DNA of 64,000 bases from Mucilaginibacter dorajii (GTDB lineage Bacteria; Bacteroidota; Bacteroidia; Sphingobacteriales; Sphingobacteriaceae): assembly GCF_024808255.1 (NCBI RefSeq), contig NZ_JANTYS010000004.1, positions 124,001-188,000 of the forward strand, read 5' to 3'. Of this stretch, positions 35,321 to 45,303 are shown piece after piece; position 1 is the first letter of the stretch; each line of letters opens with the position of its first letter. The notes below the pieces were generated by a model. That model ran no database searches. It was given only the letters and a program-made list of their open reading frames with translations, and was not told where the DNA came from. The translations under genes and the position numbers were made by a program.

Positions 35321-35500
35321 GCGAAGACTCACCCGGCGAGGCTGCGCCCGCCACCCTCTCTTCACCTGCGGTGGAAAGAGGGGTTTTAATAATTAATCAA
35401 TTGATTATAAGTAATATAAATTCAAAAATTTCCAAACCCCTCTTTCCGGCGAAGCCGAAGAGGAGGGTGTCGCGCGTAGCGCTGGCGGGTGAGTCTTCGC
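35321..35500. repeat. 180-bp long imperfect hairpin with AT-rich loop
   Basis: GCGAAGACTCACCCG (35321-35335) pairs perfectly with CGGGTGAGTCTTCGC (35486-35500). Inner arms also pair: ACCCTCTCTTC with GAAGAGGAGGGT, and GGAAAGAGGGGTTT with AAACCCCTCTTTCC. The loop (about 35386-35432) is AT-rich. A plus-strand ORF through it is not believable as a gene. Confidence 0.8.
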
Positions 35501-35515
35501 CGCCATGCGATCTAC

Positions 35516-35560
35516 GTCATTTCCACCTTCAGAGGCCCCCGGATTTTATAACTCGCAATG
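35516..35560. repeat. Short repeat, GTCATTTCCACCTTCAGA variant
   Basis: It resembles the elements at 25227 and 25497, with CCCCCGG replacing the CGCG palindrome and ending ACTCGCAATG. Confidence 0.6.
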
Positions 35561-35610
35561 GCATGCTGGACTTGTCATGGGTAGGTGGAGATGACAATTG
35601 TTTAACCCCG

Positions 35611-35699
35611 CTGTCATGCTGAACTTGTTTCAGCACCCCATTTGCTAAGTATACATCATGCGGGTCACCTGTCCTGTGGGGTCCTGAAACAAGGATGAC
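35611..35699. repeat. REP-like hairpin, CTGTCATGCTGAACTTG family
   Basis: CTTGTTTCAGCACCCCA on the left pairs with TGGGGTCCTGAAACAAG on the right, flanked by TGTCATGC and GGATGAC. It is the second copy of the family at 25295. Confidence 0.8.
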
Positions 35700-35760
35700 T
35701 TCCTTTTTTATAACTTGTTATGGGTAATTTATTTCGGTAGCCTGCAAAAAGACGAATGTC

Positions 35761-36297
35761 CTATTTCTTCAAGATCCCCTTCACCATATACAAATTTTTG
35801 CCCATCAGTTTAACCTGCTGCGATTTTTCTATCTGGTAGGCCGAATCGGGGAAAAAGCTTAGCTTTTCGCGGGTTTCGTAAAGCAGGTTCTTGGTGTGAT
35901 TATAAATCACCAGCCATTTTACCTTGTTATTATCTTTCCTGATCATGATCTTGGTGGTCCGCAGATCGGGAGTTTTGGCGGTGTAAATGATCAGCGAGTC
36001 GGTGTTCAAAACGGTGTAGCTGTTTTTCCAGGCCGGGCGGTTAATATCCGATTGGATAAAAAGGTTCAGCTCCTGCCCCCAATTTGGGATATGTACCGTT
36101 TTATTTTCGCTTGTGCCGTTATGCAGCACGGTTTTGTCAACCACCGGGTTTAGTTTTTGCAGTTTTGAAGTGTCGGCCTTGAAGTAGCCGGCTACATCAA
36201 AATATTTTAAAGTGCCATTAGGCTGTGTTTTATCCGGCCTGCATGATTGCAGACCGGATAAAAGCAAAATGCCGCCTGTAAGGGCGGCTATATGCAT
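35761..36297 (-). CDS. Small secreted lipoprotein, unknown function
   Basis: A 178-residue protein from the ATG at 36297 (MHIAALTGGILLLSGLQSC, Cys19 lipobox); the longer in-frame start at 36321 would overlap gpmI by 14 bases and precede the signal peptide. The mature part is soluble, with beta-strand-like stretches (YFDVAGYFKADTSKLQKLN, VLNTDSLIIYTAKTPDLRT, IYNHTKNLLYETREKLSFF). No family recognised. It follows gpmI on the same strand within 11 bases, so it is probably co-transcribed with it, although no metabolic link is visible. Confidence 0.7.
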   Translation of the reverse strand: MHIAALTGGILLLSGLQSCRPDKTQPNGTLKYFDVAGYFKADTSKLQKLNPVVDKTVLHNGTSENKTVHIPNWGQELNLFIQSDINRPAWKNSYTVLNTDSLIIYTAKTPDLRTTKIMIRKDNNKVKWLVIYNHTKNLLYETREKLSFFPDSAYQIEKSQQVKLMGKNLYMVKGILKK

Positions 36298-36307
36298 TAA
36301 TTTTATT

Positions 36308-37831
36308 TTACACCAATACATTACCGGTCATTTCCGCAGGGATCTCAACGCCCAGGATTTTTAAAATGGTTGGGGCAATATCGCCCAGTTTGCCATCCTT
36401 AACATGGGTAACATCTTTATCAATAACAATGCATGGTACCAGGTTGGTGGTATGCGCCGTGTTAGGGCTGCCATCTTCATTGATCATGTAGTCGGCATTA
36501 CCATGGTCGGCTAATATGATAAAGCTATAGCCATTCGCTAAGCCTGCTTCAACAACAGCCTGGGCACAGCTATCGGCAGTTTCGGCAGCTTTAACAACCG
36601 CACTAAATACGCCGGTGTGGCCTACCATATCGGTATTGGCAAAGTTTAAGCAAACAAAATCTGGCCAGCCGCTTTCCAGTTCAGGAATGATAGCGTCGCG
36701 GATGCCGGCGGCGTTCATTTCTGGCTGCAGATCATAAGTGGCCACTTTTGGCGATGGTGCTAAAAGGCGTTTTTCGCCTTCAAACTCGCGCTCGCGACCA
36801 CCGGAGAAAAAGAAGGTTACGTGTGGATATTTTTCTGTCTCGGCAATCCTGATCTGGGTTTTGCCTGCATTCTGCAAAATTTCGCCTAACGTTTTAGTCA
36901 GGTCTTCTTTGTTGAAAACCACCTGTACATTTTTAAACGTTTCATCATATGGGGTCATGGTGATGTAACGGATGTTAAGCGGGTGCAGGTTATACTCTGG
37001 GAAAGATTTTTGTGTTAAGGCGATGCTGATTTCACGCCCCCTGTCGGTACGGAAGTTAAAGCAGATCACCACATCGCCATCTTTAATAACGGCAATCGGT
37101 TTACCATCAGCATCCACGTTTACAATTGGTTTAATGAACTCATCTGTAACGCCATCTTCGTATGATTTTTTGATCAGATCGGTAATGTGTTGTGTAGCCT
37201 CGCCCTCGCCATTAACCATCAGGTCATAGGCCAATTTAACCCGTTCCCAGCGGTTATCGCGGTCCATAGCATAATAACGACCGATAGCAGTTGCTATTTT
37301 TGCCGATGTGCCGGCTATATGTGCTTCAAGATCGGTCACAAAACCTAAGCCCGATTTTGGATCGGTATCACGGCCATCTAAAAAAGCATGAATAAATACG
37401 TTGTTTAACTCAAACTGTTTAGCGGCATCACATAATCCTTTTACGTGCCTGATGTGGGAGTGAACCCCGCCATCAGATACCAGGCCGATGAAATGCACAT
37501 CTTTATTGTTTTGCTTTGCATATTCAAAAGCATCTTTTAATACCGGAATGGTTGGCAATTCGTTATCATCAACCGCTTTATGAATACGACCAAGCTCCTG
37601 ATAAACCACGCGGCCGGCACCTAAATTCATGTGCCCAACTTCGGAGTTACCCATTTGTCCGGCAGGTAAACCTACCGCTACGCCAGATGCCTCTAACTTT
37701 GAGTTTGGATAATTTTGCAGTATCGAATCAACAAAGGGAGTGTTGGCTGCAAGTATTGCGTTTGATTGATCGTTGCGGCCATAACCCCAGCCGTCAAGGA
37801 TGATTAATGCGAGTTTTTTTGTATTTTCCAC
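36308..37831 (-). CDS. gpmI: 2,3-bisphosphoglycerate-independent phosphoglycerate mutase
   Basis: A 507-residue two-domain metalloenzyme of the alkaline phosphatase superfamily. The N-terminus ALIILDGWGYG carries the metal-binding Asp; the phosphorylated Ser is in QMGNSEVGHMNLGAGR; the insert domain contains HFIGLVSDGGVHSH and FLDGRDTDP; later metal ligands appear in NFANTDMVGHTG and LADHGNAD. It interconverts 3- and 2-phosphoglycerate in glycolysis using Mn2+. Full length. It is first of a two-gene unit with a small lipoprotein. Confidence 0.97.
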   Translation of the reverse strand: MENTKKLALIILDGWGYGRNDQSNAILAANTPFVDSILQNYPNSKLEASGVAVGLPAGQMGNSEVGHMNLGAGRVVYQELGRIHKAVDDNELPTIPVLKDAFEYAKQNNKDVHFIGLVSDGGVHSHIRHVKGLCDAAKQFELNNVFIHAFLDGRDTDPKSGLGFVTDLEAHIAGTSAKIATAIGRYYAMDRDNRWERVKLAYDLMVNGEGEATQHITDLIKKSYEDGVTDEFIKPIVNVDADGKPIAVIKDGDVVICFNFRTDRGREISIALTQKSFPEYNLHPLNIRYITMTPYDETFKNVQVVFNKEDLTKTLGEILQNAGKTQIRIAETEKYPHVTFFFSGGREREFEGEKRLLAPSPKVATYDLQPEMNAAGIRDAIIPELESGWPDFVCLNFANTDMVGHTGVFSAVVKAAETADSCAQAVVEAGLANGYSFIILADHGNADYMINEDGSPNTAHTTNLVPCIVIDKDVTHVKDGKLGDIAPTILKILGVEIPAEMTGNVLV

Positions 37832-38020
37832 ATTGCAAATATAAAGGCAACGCTGTACTTATGCTTATAATTTTTGAATTTAAGGCGATAGTTGCATCTT
37901 GTTGATTATTAGGATAATAATTGAGGCGGGAAACAGTTATATATTGATATCACAGCATAACTCCCGATTTGCCTTTTTTTAACCTTGTAACATTAAGTTA
38001 TTTTATAACGTATTGATTAT

Positions 38021-38419
38021 ATGAAACTCCTTTACCTGTCATCGTTTATATTTTTGCTGCTTGTTAATACCAAAGCATCGGCAGATGCTATTGATAACGT
38101 TGCTAACCTGGTAAAGCAGGGCAATGCCAAAGAAATAGCCAAACTATTTGCCGCCAATGTTGATATCACGTTGATGGAGGACGAAAATACCTACCCCAAA
38201 GACAAAGCTGCCGCTATATTGGACGATTTCTTCGCCAAAAACAAACCTCAAAGCATTAAGCTTCTCCATAAAGTAAACTCCAGCGCCAGTATTATGCTTG
38301 GCGTGTATATATTAACAACTACTGATAAAAAGGAATACCGCATAGCCTTCACCCTAAAAAGCATTAATGGTACTATGAGTATTGTTGAGTTTAGAATAGA
38401 GGATGAGAAAGTGAAATAG
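38021..38419 (+). CDS. DUF4783 domain periplasmic protein
   Basis: A 132-residue secreted protein with a signal peptide (MKLLYLSSFIFLLLVNTKAS, cleaved near ADA). The mature part (about 22-130) has an NTF2-like alpha/beta order: helix AIDNVANLVKQGNAKEIAKL, helix AAAILDDFFAKNKPQ, then strands HKVNSSASIMLGVYILTT, EYRIAFTLKSI and MSIVEFRIE. DUF4783 members are common next to nadC in Bacteroidota; here nadC follows after a repeat-rich gap. The function is unknown; NTF2-like folds usually bind a small ligand. Confidence 0.82.
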   Translation: MKLLYLSSFIFLLLVNTKASADAIDNVANLVKQGNAKEIAKLFAANVDITLMEDENTYPKDKAAAILDDFFAKNKPQSIKLLHKVNSSASIMLGVYILTTTDKKEYRIAFTLKSINGTMSIVEFRIEDEKVK

Positions 38420-38797
38420 ATGTGCAGATTTCAAATGTGCAAATGTGCAAATTTCAGATGTGTAGAAGATTAAATAGATTTTAGATGTGCAAGTTTCAGA
38501 TGTGGAGATGTAATACAATCTGCGCAGATTGAAAGTAGCGCCAAAATGAAATCTCTGATTTAAACCGATCAAAATATCAAAAAAGACCTGCACATCTCGT
38601 TTACCCTAATCAAAGCATAAAAAATATCTGCACATCTGAAATTTGCACATCTAAAATCCACACATCTCATTTACCCTAATCAAAGCATAAAAAAACATCT
38701 GCATATCTGCACATTTGAAATCTGCACATCTCATTTATCCTAATCAAAGCATAAAAAAACATCTACATATCTGCACATCTAAAATCTGCACATTTAA
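38419..38797. repeat. Large word-hairpin region of GATGTGCAGATTT words
   Basis: The left part (38419-38520) repeats GATGTGCAGATTT-like words; the right part (38590-38797) repeats their complements (ATCTGCACATCT, AAATCTGCACAT). The right part also contains three longer direct repeats. The words are those of 29556-29800 and 56750-56789. It is the whole gap between DUF4783 and nadC. Confidence 0.8.
38591..38795 (+). repeat. Three tandem direct repeats of 64-70 bp
   Basis: Copies start at 38591, 38661 and 38725 with CACATCTCRTTTA, followed by CCTAATCAAAGCATAAAAAA and then variable GCACATCT words. Periods are 70 and 64 bases. The last copy ends 12 bases before the nadC -7 box. Confidence 0.85.
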
Positions 38798-38806
38798 AAA
38801 AAACCT

Positions 38807-38814
38807 TACTTTTG
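38807..38814 (+). promoter_or_regulatory. -7 promoter element (TACTTTTG) of nadC
   Basis: A full match to TAnnTTTG, 23 bases before the TTG start at 38838. The -33 region falls inside the third tandem repeat and has no good TTTG. Confidence 0.45.
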
Positions 38815-38837
38815 AGGCATACTAAAAAGTAATTCGT

Positions 38838-39683
38838 TTGGATAAGGAACTAATTGACCCGTTTATAATAAATGCTTTAAAGGAAGATGTTGGCGATGGC
38901 GATCATACCTCGTTATCAACTATTCCTGCTGATACTGTAGGTAAAGCAAAGCTTTTGGTAAAAGATGATGGCATTTTGGCCGGTGTTGAACTGGCTTTAG
39001 AAATATTTCATATTGTTGATCCTGCACTTAAGGTTAACGTTTTTATAGAAGACGGTGCCGCTGTGAAATATAAAGATGTGGCTTTTGAGGTAGAGGGCAG
39101 CGCGCAAAGCATTTTAGTGGCCGAACGATTGGTACTGAATTGTATGCAACGGATGTCTGGAATTGCTACAAAAACCCGCCAGATAGTTGATCTGTTAAAA
39201 GATACCAATACTAAAGTTTTAGATACACGTAAAACCACTCCGGGTTTACGCTATCTTGAAAAATGGGCGGTAAAAATAGGCGGGGGCGTTAACCACCGCT
39301 TTGGTTTGTATGATATGATCCTGATCAAAGACAACCATGTTGATTACGCTGGAGGTATCAGGCAAGCTATTGAAAGTGCTAACCAATACCTGGCAGATAA
39401 TGGTAAAAAGCTTGCTATTGAAATTGAGGTACGCAACCTGGAAGAGTTAGATCAGGTTTTGCAAACCGGTAACGTAAATCGTATCTTGTTAGATAACTTT
39501 AATTTTGCCGAACTTAGGCACGCGGTTAATATCGTCAACGGCAGGTTTATAACAGAGGCATCGGGGGGTATAACGATAGAAAATATTCGTGAATATGCCG
39601 AGTGTGGGGTTGACTATATTTCTGTTGGCGCGCTAACGCATTCGGTAAAAAGCCTCGATCTGAGTTTAAAAGCCGTTAAGTAA
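38838..39683 (+). CDS. nadC: Nicotinate-nucleotide pyrophosphorylase (carboxylating)
   Basis: A 281-residue quinolinate phosphoribosyltransferase of NAD biosynthesis. It converts quinolinate and PRPP to nicotinate mononucleotide and CO2. Key motifs: the N-terminal helix ALKEDVGDGDHTS, the substrate loop DTRKTTPGLRYLEKWAVKIGG (Arg and Lys residues bind the phosphates), NHRFGLYDMILIKDNH, and the C-terminal barrel motifs IEIEVRNLEE and EASGGITIENI. The start codon is TTG at 38838: no upstream ATG is in frame, and the first residues (DKELIDPFI) match family starts. It follows its -7 box closely. Confidence 0.96.
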   Translation: MDKELIDPFIINALKEDVGDGDHTSLSTIPADTVGKAKLLVKDDGILAGVELALEIFHIVDPALKVNVFIEDGAAVKYKDVAFEVEGSAQSILVAERLVLNCMQRMSGIATKTRQIVDLLKDTNTKVLDTRKTTPGLRYLEKWAVKIGGGVNHRFGLYDMILIKDNHVDYAGGIRQAIESANQYLADNGKKLAIEIEVRNLEELDQVLQTGNVNRILLDNFNFAELRHAVNIVNGRFITEASGGITIENIREYAECGVDYISVGALTHSVKSLDLSLKAVK

Positions 39684-39807
39684 AAATAGTTGGTTTAACT
39701 TTTAGGCTTTAACTTCGATTTTGGAGTTTTAAAATCAATACCCAGGTTTTAGAATTTAGCATGATAAAAACTTTAGTCCGATTTCAATTTTGTAATATTG
39801 CAGGGCA

Positions 39808-40455
39808 ATGATAAACGTTTATTCTGTTTCAGCGCTTATTTTAGCCTATCTATGCGGATCTATCCCTACAGCAGTTTGGATAGGACAGGCATTTTATGGT
39901 GTTGATGTGCGCGAATATGGCAGCGGTAACGCAGGTGCAACCAATACCTTCAGGGTACTGGGTAAGCAGGCCGGCATCCCGGTAATGCTGTTAGATATTT
40001 TAAAAGGGTGGACAGCCACCAACCTCGCTTTTTTTATTGGTGTATCTACAACAGGTCCATACCAGTCATCATCATACATGAACTATGCGCTGGCCTTGGG
40101 CGTAGCGGCAGTTATGGGACATTTGTTCCCGGTATTTGCAGGTTTTAGAGGTGGTAAAGGTGTTGCCACATTGTTTGGAATGATTTTAGCTATTCACTTG
40201 CATGCCGCTTTGTTATGCGTGGTGGTATTTGTTGTGGTGTTGTTGCTTACCAAGTATGTTTCGCTTAGCTCAATTGCAGCGGCGTTTACCTATCCAATAG
40301 GGGTGTCCTTTGTTTTTCCCACCTCCATCAGGTCGGTAGTGATCTATGGGATGTGTATTTGCATGCTGATCCTGGTAACCCACCAAAAAAATATCGAACG
40401 CTTACTAAAGGGCACCGAGTCGAAAGTTAATTTTTTGAAGAAAAAAACTGCCTGA
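39808..40455 (+). CDS. plsY: Glycerol-3-phosphate acyltransferase PlsY
   Basis: A 215-residue integral membrane enzyme with five predicted helices. The family signatures are visible: GSIPTAVWIG (residues about 16-25), the phosphate-binding loop YGSGNAGATNTFRVLG and the glycine-rich FRGGKGVATLFG. PlsY uses acyl-phosphate to acylate sn-glycerol-3-phosphate, the first step of phospholipid synthesis. It is followed after 5 bases by an M48 metalloprotease lipoprotein gene and is probably co-transcribed with it. The C-terminal basic tail (KVNFLKKKTA) is cytoplasmic. Confidence 0.95.
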   Translation: MINVYSVSALILAYLCGSIPTAVWIGQAFYGVDVREYGSGNAGATNTFRVLGKQAGIPVMLLDILKGWTATNLAFFIGVSTTGPYQSSSYMNYALALGVAAVMGHLFPVFAGFRGGKGVATLFGMILAIHLHAALLCVVVFVVVLLLTKYVSLSSIAAAFTYPIGVSFVFPTSIRSVVIYGMCICMLILVTHQKNIERLLKGTESKVNFLKKKTA

Positions 40456-40460
40456 TCATT

Positions 40461-41264
40461 ATGAAAATTTTCAAACCTGCATTATTAGCGATAACTATGG
40501 TTATTGCCTTGTTCTCCTGTTCAACGGTGCCGCTTACCGGCCGCAAACAACTCAGCTTGGTTGGCGATGCCGAAGTAAACCAATCGGCGGCGGCCAGTTA
40601 CTCACAATTATTATCTGATCCTAAAACAAAGGTTATTAGCAATGGTACCGATGCCCAGCGCGTTAAACGCATAGGTAATAATCTTGCTATTGCCATTGAA
40701 AGCTATTTAAAAGCCAACGGATATGGCGATCAGTATAGTTTTAACTGGGAATTTAACCTTATCCAAAGCAGCGAGGTTAACGCCTGGTGTATGCCCGGTG
40801 GTAAAGTAGCGGTTTACAGTGGTTTGTTACCTGTGGCCAATAGCGATGCTTACCTTGCTGTAGTGATGGGCCACGAAATAGGCCACGCCATTGCAAGGCA
40901 CTCCGCCGAGCGCATCTCTCAACAAATGCTGGTACAGGGAGGCGGTGCTTTAGTAGGCGCTGCAACAGCAGATAGATCACAAGCTACACAATCTGCCATA
41001 GGTACTTTATATGGTGTAGGTACGCAGCTAAAATTGCTAAGCTATTCACGTGCGCAAGAATCAGAGGCCGACCGTTTGGGTTTAACTTTTATGGCTATGG
41101 CCGGTTATGACCCTCACAACGCCGTTGCATTTTGGCAACGGATGGCAGCTCAAAATAAAGGCGGCGCGCAACCAGAGTTTTTAAGCACGCACCCTGCCGA
41201 TGCTACCCGCATAGCCAACATTCAAAACCTTATACCAGAGGCAATGAAGTATTATAAGAAATAG
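40461..41264 (+). CDS. M48-family metalloprotease lipoprotein
   Basis: A 267-residue secreted lipoprotein (lipobox ALFSC, Cys20). The zinc-protease motif H-E-I-G-H is at residues 138-142 (VMGHEIGHAIARHS), with a third ligand Glu in SRAQESEADRLGL. It resembles the BepA/LoiP type of M48 proteases that act on outer membrane proteins. The lipid anchor places it in the periplasm, attached to a membrane. It sits 5 bases after plsY, suggesting one transcript for envelope maintenance. Downstream is a word hairpin. Confidence 0.92.
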   Translation: MKIFKPALLAITMVIALFSCSTVPLTGRKQLSLVGDAEVNQSAAASYSQLLSDPKTKVISNGTDAQRVKRIGNNLAIAIESYLKANGYGDQYSFNWEFNLIQSSEVNAWCMPGGKVAVYSGLLPVANSDAYLAVVMGHEIGHAIARHSAERISQQMLVQGGGALVGAATADRSQATQSAIGTLYGVGTQLKLLSYSRAQESEADRLGLTFMAMAGYDPHNAVAFWQRMAAQNKGGAQPEFLSTHPADATRIANIQNLIPEAMKYYKK

Positions 41265-41267
41265 TTT

Positions 41268-41352
41268 TAAGTTTTGAGTGAGGAGTTTTGAGTTAATGTG
41301 ATTTTTCATTAACCGGGAGAAACTCAAGACTCAATACTGAAAACTCAATACT
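41268..41352. repeat. Word hairpin of AGTTTTGAGT words
   Basis: The left arm has AGTTTTGAGTGAGGAGTTTTG, the right arm AACTCAAGACTCAATACTGA and AAACTCAATACTCCTC, largely reverse complementary, around ATTAATG/CATTAA. It fills the gap between the M48 gene and the DUF2071 gene on the same strand. A single arm of similar words is at 61281-61318. Confidence 0.65.
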
Positions 41353-41359
41353 CCTCCCC

Positions 41360-42094
41360 ATGCCCAAACGTCAATTTTTAAAAGCGCAATGGAATAACCT
41401 GGTCATGCTCAATTATGAGGTTGACCAGAAGGTATTGGGCGAATACCTGCCTCCCGGAACAGAGCTTGATTTATGGGAGGGGAAAGCACTGGTGAGTATG
41501 GTTGGTTTTTTATTTAGGGAAACCAGCGTAATGGGTATTAAATGGCCGCTACATGTAAACTTTGAAGAGGTTAACCTGCGCTTTTATGTAAAACATTTTA
41601 ATGGCACCGAGTGGAAACGCGGTGCTGTTTTTGTAAGCGAGATTGTACCCAAAGCCATGATCACTCTTATAGCCAACAATCTATATAAAGAACATTACCA
41701 TACTATGCCCATGCGGCATTTTATCACCCCAGCAGATGATGATCATACGCGTTTTTTATACGAATGGAAGTTTAAAGGCAAGTGGAATAAGCTGGGCGCA
41801 ACTGCCTGCAATAAGTTATTGGATATTGAACCGGGTAGTGCCGAAGAATTTATTTTTGAGCATTACTGGGGTTACAATAAGCTAAGCGCTACAGTAACAA
41901 TGGAGTACCAGGTTGAGCACGTTTCCTGGCAAACCGGCAAGGTTAAAGACTATGTTTTTAATGCTGATGTGGCAGACTTGTATGGCGAAGCATTTGTGCC
42001 ATTCCTGAAAAAGAAACCAGTATCCGCATTCTTTGCAGTTGGATCAGAAATAAAGGTAAGGATGGGAGATAAGATAGTGGTTGGAGGGAATTAA
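41360..42094 (+). CDS. DUF2071 (YqjF-like) protein
   Basis: A 244-residue cytoplasmic protein without signal peptide or membrane helices. The opening PKRQFLKAQWNNLVMLNYEV is the typical DUF2071 start; further motifs are LPPGTELDLWEGKALVSMVGF, PLHVNFEEVNLRFYV and a C-terminal FFAVGSEIKVRMGDKI. Proteins of this group resemble acetoacetate decarboxylase folds, but the biochemical role is not established. It is preceded by a word hairpin and converges on pabB. No partner genes. Confidence 0.85.
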   Translation: MPKRQFLKAQWNNLVMLNYEVDQKVLGEYLPPGTELDLWEGKALVSMVGFLFRETSVMGIKWPLHVNFEEVNLRFYVKHFNGTEWKRGAVFVSEIVPKAMITLIANNLYKEHYHTMPMRHFITPADDDHTRFLYEWKFKGKWNKLGATACNKLLDIEPGSAEEFIFEHYWGYNKLSATVTMEYQVEHVSWQTGKVKDYVFNADVADLYGEAFVPFLKKKPVSAFFAVGSEIKVRMGDKIVVGGN

Positions 42095-42297
42095 AATAAA
42101 ATTTACTCCAATGCTTATAAGGGGCAATAACAAGCACAAATATTTGGATGTACCTGAATTGAGCGATGCGTCAGTTTAGTGTTAACCATGTAAAAATATA
42201 AAACATTGATTATTAGATATTTGTGATAAATAAATCTGAAATGTGTTAAGTTATGTTAACCTTGTTTGGATGTATTTGGCCTGAATTGTGAATGATC

Positions 42298-43560
42298 TTA
42301 TCCTCCCAAAACCTCCAAAATAGCCTTAGCCTTTAACAAGCATTCCTCATATTCCTTTTCCGCTTCAGCATGATAAGTGATAGCACTACCAGCATGGAAG
42401 GATAAATATCTGAGACCTGCATTATACAACAGTGACCGGATCACCACGTTAAAATCGAAATCGTCATCAGCGCTAAAATAACCTACCGCTCCTGAATATA
42501 CACCGCGTTTACTGCGCTCGTACTGTTCCATTAGCTGCATGGCGCTTACCTTGGGTGCGCCGGTCATGCTGCCCATAGGGAAGCAATTTTTAATTGCCTG
42601 TATGGCTGATAAGCCATCCTGTAACTCGCACACCACCGTAGATATCATTTGATGTAGATGACGGAAGCTGTAAATGCCAAAAAGGTCTTCGGCTTTTACG
42701 GTACCCGGTTTGGCCGATTTGGTGAGATCATTACGTACGAGGTCTACCACCATCACATTTTCCTGTAGTTCTTTGGGATGGTTGCGTAACTGCTGTTTCA
42801 CCAATTCATCTGCTGTGAGATCTTTATTTCTTTTGGCGGTACCTTTTATGGGCTGCGAAATCAGTTTGTTACCCCGTTTAGCCAAAAAGCGCTCGGGCGA
42901 TGCGCCGATGATATAATTATCCCTCCACTTAAAAAAAGTAGAGAAGGGGTTAGGTGAAATAGTATTAAGCTGAAGAAATGCTGATAATGGATCGATATGC
43001 ACATTCTCGGCATAAAACTCCTGGCAAAAATTGGTTACGTAAATATCACCCCGGTTGATATGTTCCCGAATGCTTTCAACAGCGTCAATATATTCTTGTT
43101 TTGTAAAACGAGCTTGCAGTCTTACTTCATTTGTGGCAGGTTGCGAGACTAATCCCTGTTGATCAATCTGCTTTAATACCTCATTAGTATGATCACTAAC
43201 GATCTCTGCATTATTACCTTTAATTACGATAAGATGTAACGGCGCAAAAAAATACAGATCCGGGAACTGCAGGTAGTCAGCATTTTGGGAGGATAGGTTT
43301 TCAACTTCATTTTTAAGGTCGTAACCAAAAAAGCCGGTGATCCATCCCCGGTTATTTTTGCGGAAGGTTTCTAATTCATCAAAAGCATTTCCTGAGTAAG
43401 CCGTCAATTCTGCCTTTGCGCCGACGGCTATCAGCGTATCAAATTTCCCGTAAGGGTCATCAAAGCTGTTGGAGTCGAGGTAGCATATCGCATCAAATGA
43501 CGATGCCCATTGCAGGGCTTTATTCTTAAAATTCGGCAGATCATTAACCTGTACTATCAC
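42298..43560 (-). CDS. pabB: Aminodeoxychorismate synthase component I (chorismate-binding)
   Basis: A 420-residue enzyme of the anthranilate/isochorismate synthase superfamily. Conserved C-terminal motifs: GDIYVTNFCQEF, YIIGASPERFLA, SQPIKGTAKR, the ENVMVVDLVRNDL metal site and GSMTGAPKVSAMQ. It combines chorismate with ammonia to give 4-amino-4-deoxychorismate for folate synthesis. Start codon GTG at 43560. The -7 box TATTTTTG (43572-43565) is 4 bases upstream, suggesting a leaderless mRNA. The glutamine amidotransferase partner and lyase are not adjacent, though a class IV aminotransferase is at 56.8 kb. TrpE is the alternative but lacks this length. Confidence 0.88.
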   Translation of the reverse strand: MIVQVNDLPNFKNKALQWASSFDAICYLDSNSFDDPYGKFDTLIAVGAKAELTAYSGNAFDELETFRKNNRGWITGFFGYDLKNEVENLSSQNADYLQFPDLYFFAPLHLIVIKGNNAEIVSDHTNEVLKQIDQQGLVSQPATNEVRLQARFTKQEYIDAVESIREHINRGDIYVTNFCQEFYAENVHIDPLSAFLQLNTISPNPFSTFFKWRDNYIIGASPERFLAKRGNKLISQPIKGTAKRNKDLTADELVKQQLRNHPKELQENVMVVDLVRNDLTKSAKPGTVKAEDLFGIYSFRHLHQMISTVVCELQDGLSAIQAIKNCFPMGSMTGAPKVSAMQLMEQYERSKRGVYSGAVGYFSADDDFDFNVVIRSLLYNAGLRYLSFHAGSAITYHAEAEKEYEECLLKAKAILEVLGG

Positions 43561-43564
43561 GGTG

Positions 43565-43572
43565 CAAAAATA
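43565..43572 (-). promoter_or_regulatory. -7 promoter element (TATTTTTG) of pabB, near-leaderless
   Basis: TATTTTTG on the minus strand matches TAnnTTTG, with 4 bases to the GTG start. It lies between the purA terminator and the pabB start. No -33 match found. Confidence 0.45.
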
Positions 43573-43584
43573 ACCAAGTAAATG

Positions 43585-43609
43585 AAAAAAGGCCGGTTGC
43601 CCGGCCTTT
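43585..43609 (-). terminator. Terminator of purA
   Basis: On the minus strand AAAGGCCGG-GCAA-CCGGCC-TTTTTT: a 9-bp stem, tetraloop and T6. It is about 40 bases after the purA stop. Confidence 0.88.
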
Positions 43610-43650
43610 AAAATGTTATTGTGTTGCCTGCATGTAAGCAGATTGTACGA

Positions 43651-45299
<1,649 letters not shown>

Positions 45300-45303
45300 T
45301 CAC

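Noticed and set aside
35287..35622. Plus-strand open frame of 111 residues
   Set aside because: It runs through a long hairpin and REP-like elements; its peptide has no coding character and the region is explained by inverted repeats.
38591..38795. CRISPR-like look of the repeated phrase before nadC
   Set aside because: Only three units, spacers are related to each other and to the word-hairpin words, and no cas genes are near.
38838..38840. Possible mis-start of nadC at TTG
   Set aside because: Kept, because no in-frame ATG exists upstream and the -7 box lies 23 bases before; the next in-frame ATG would remove conserved residues.
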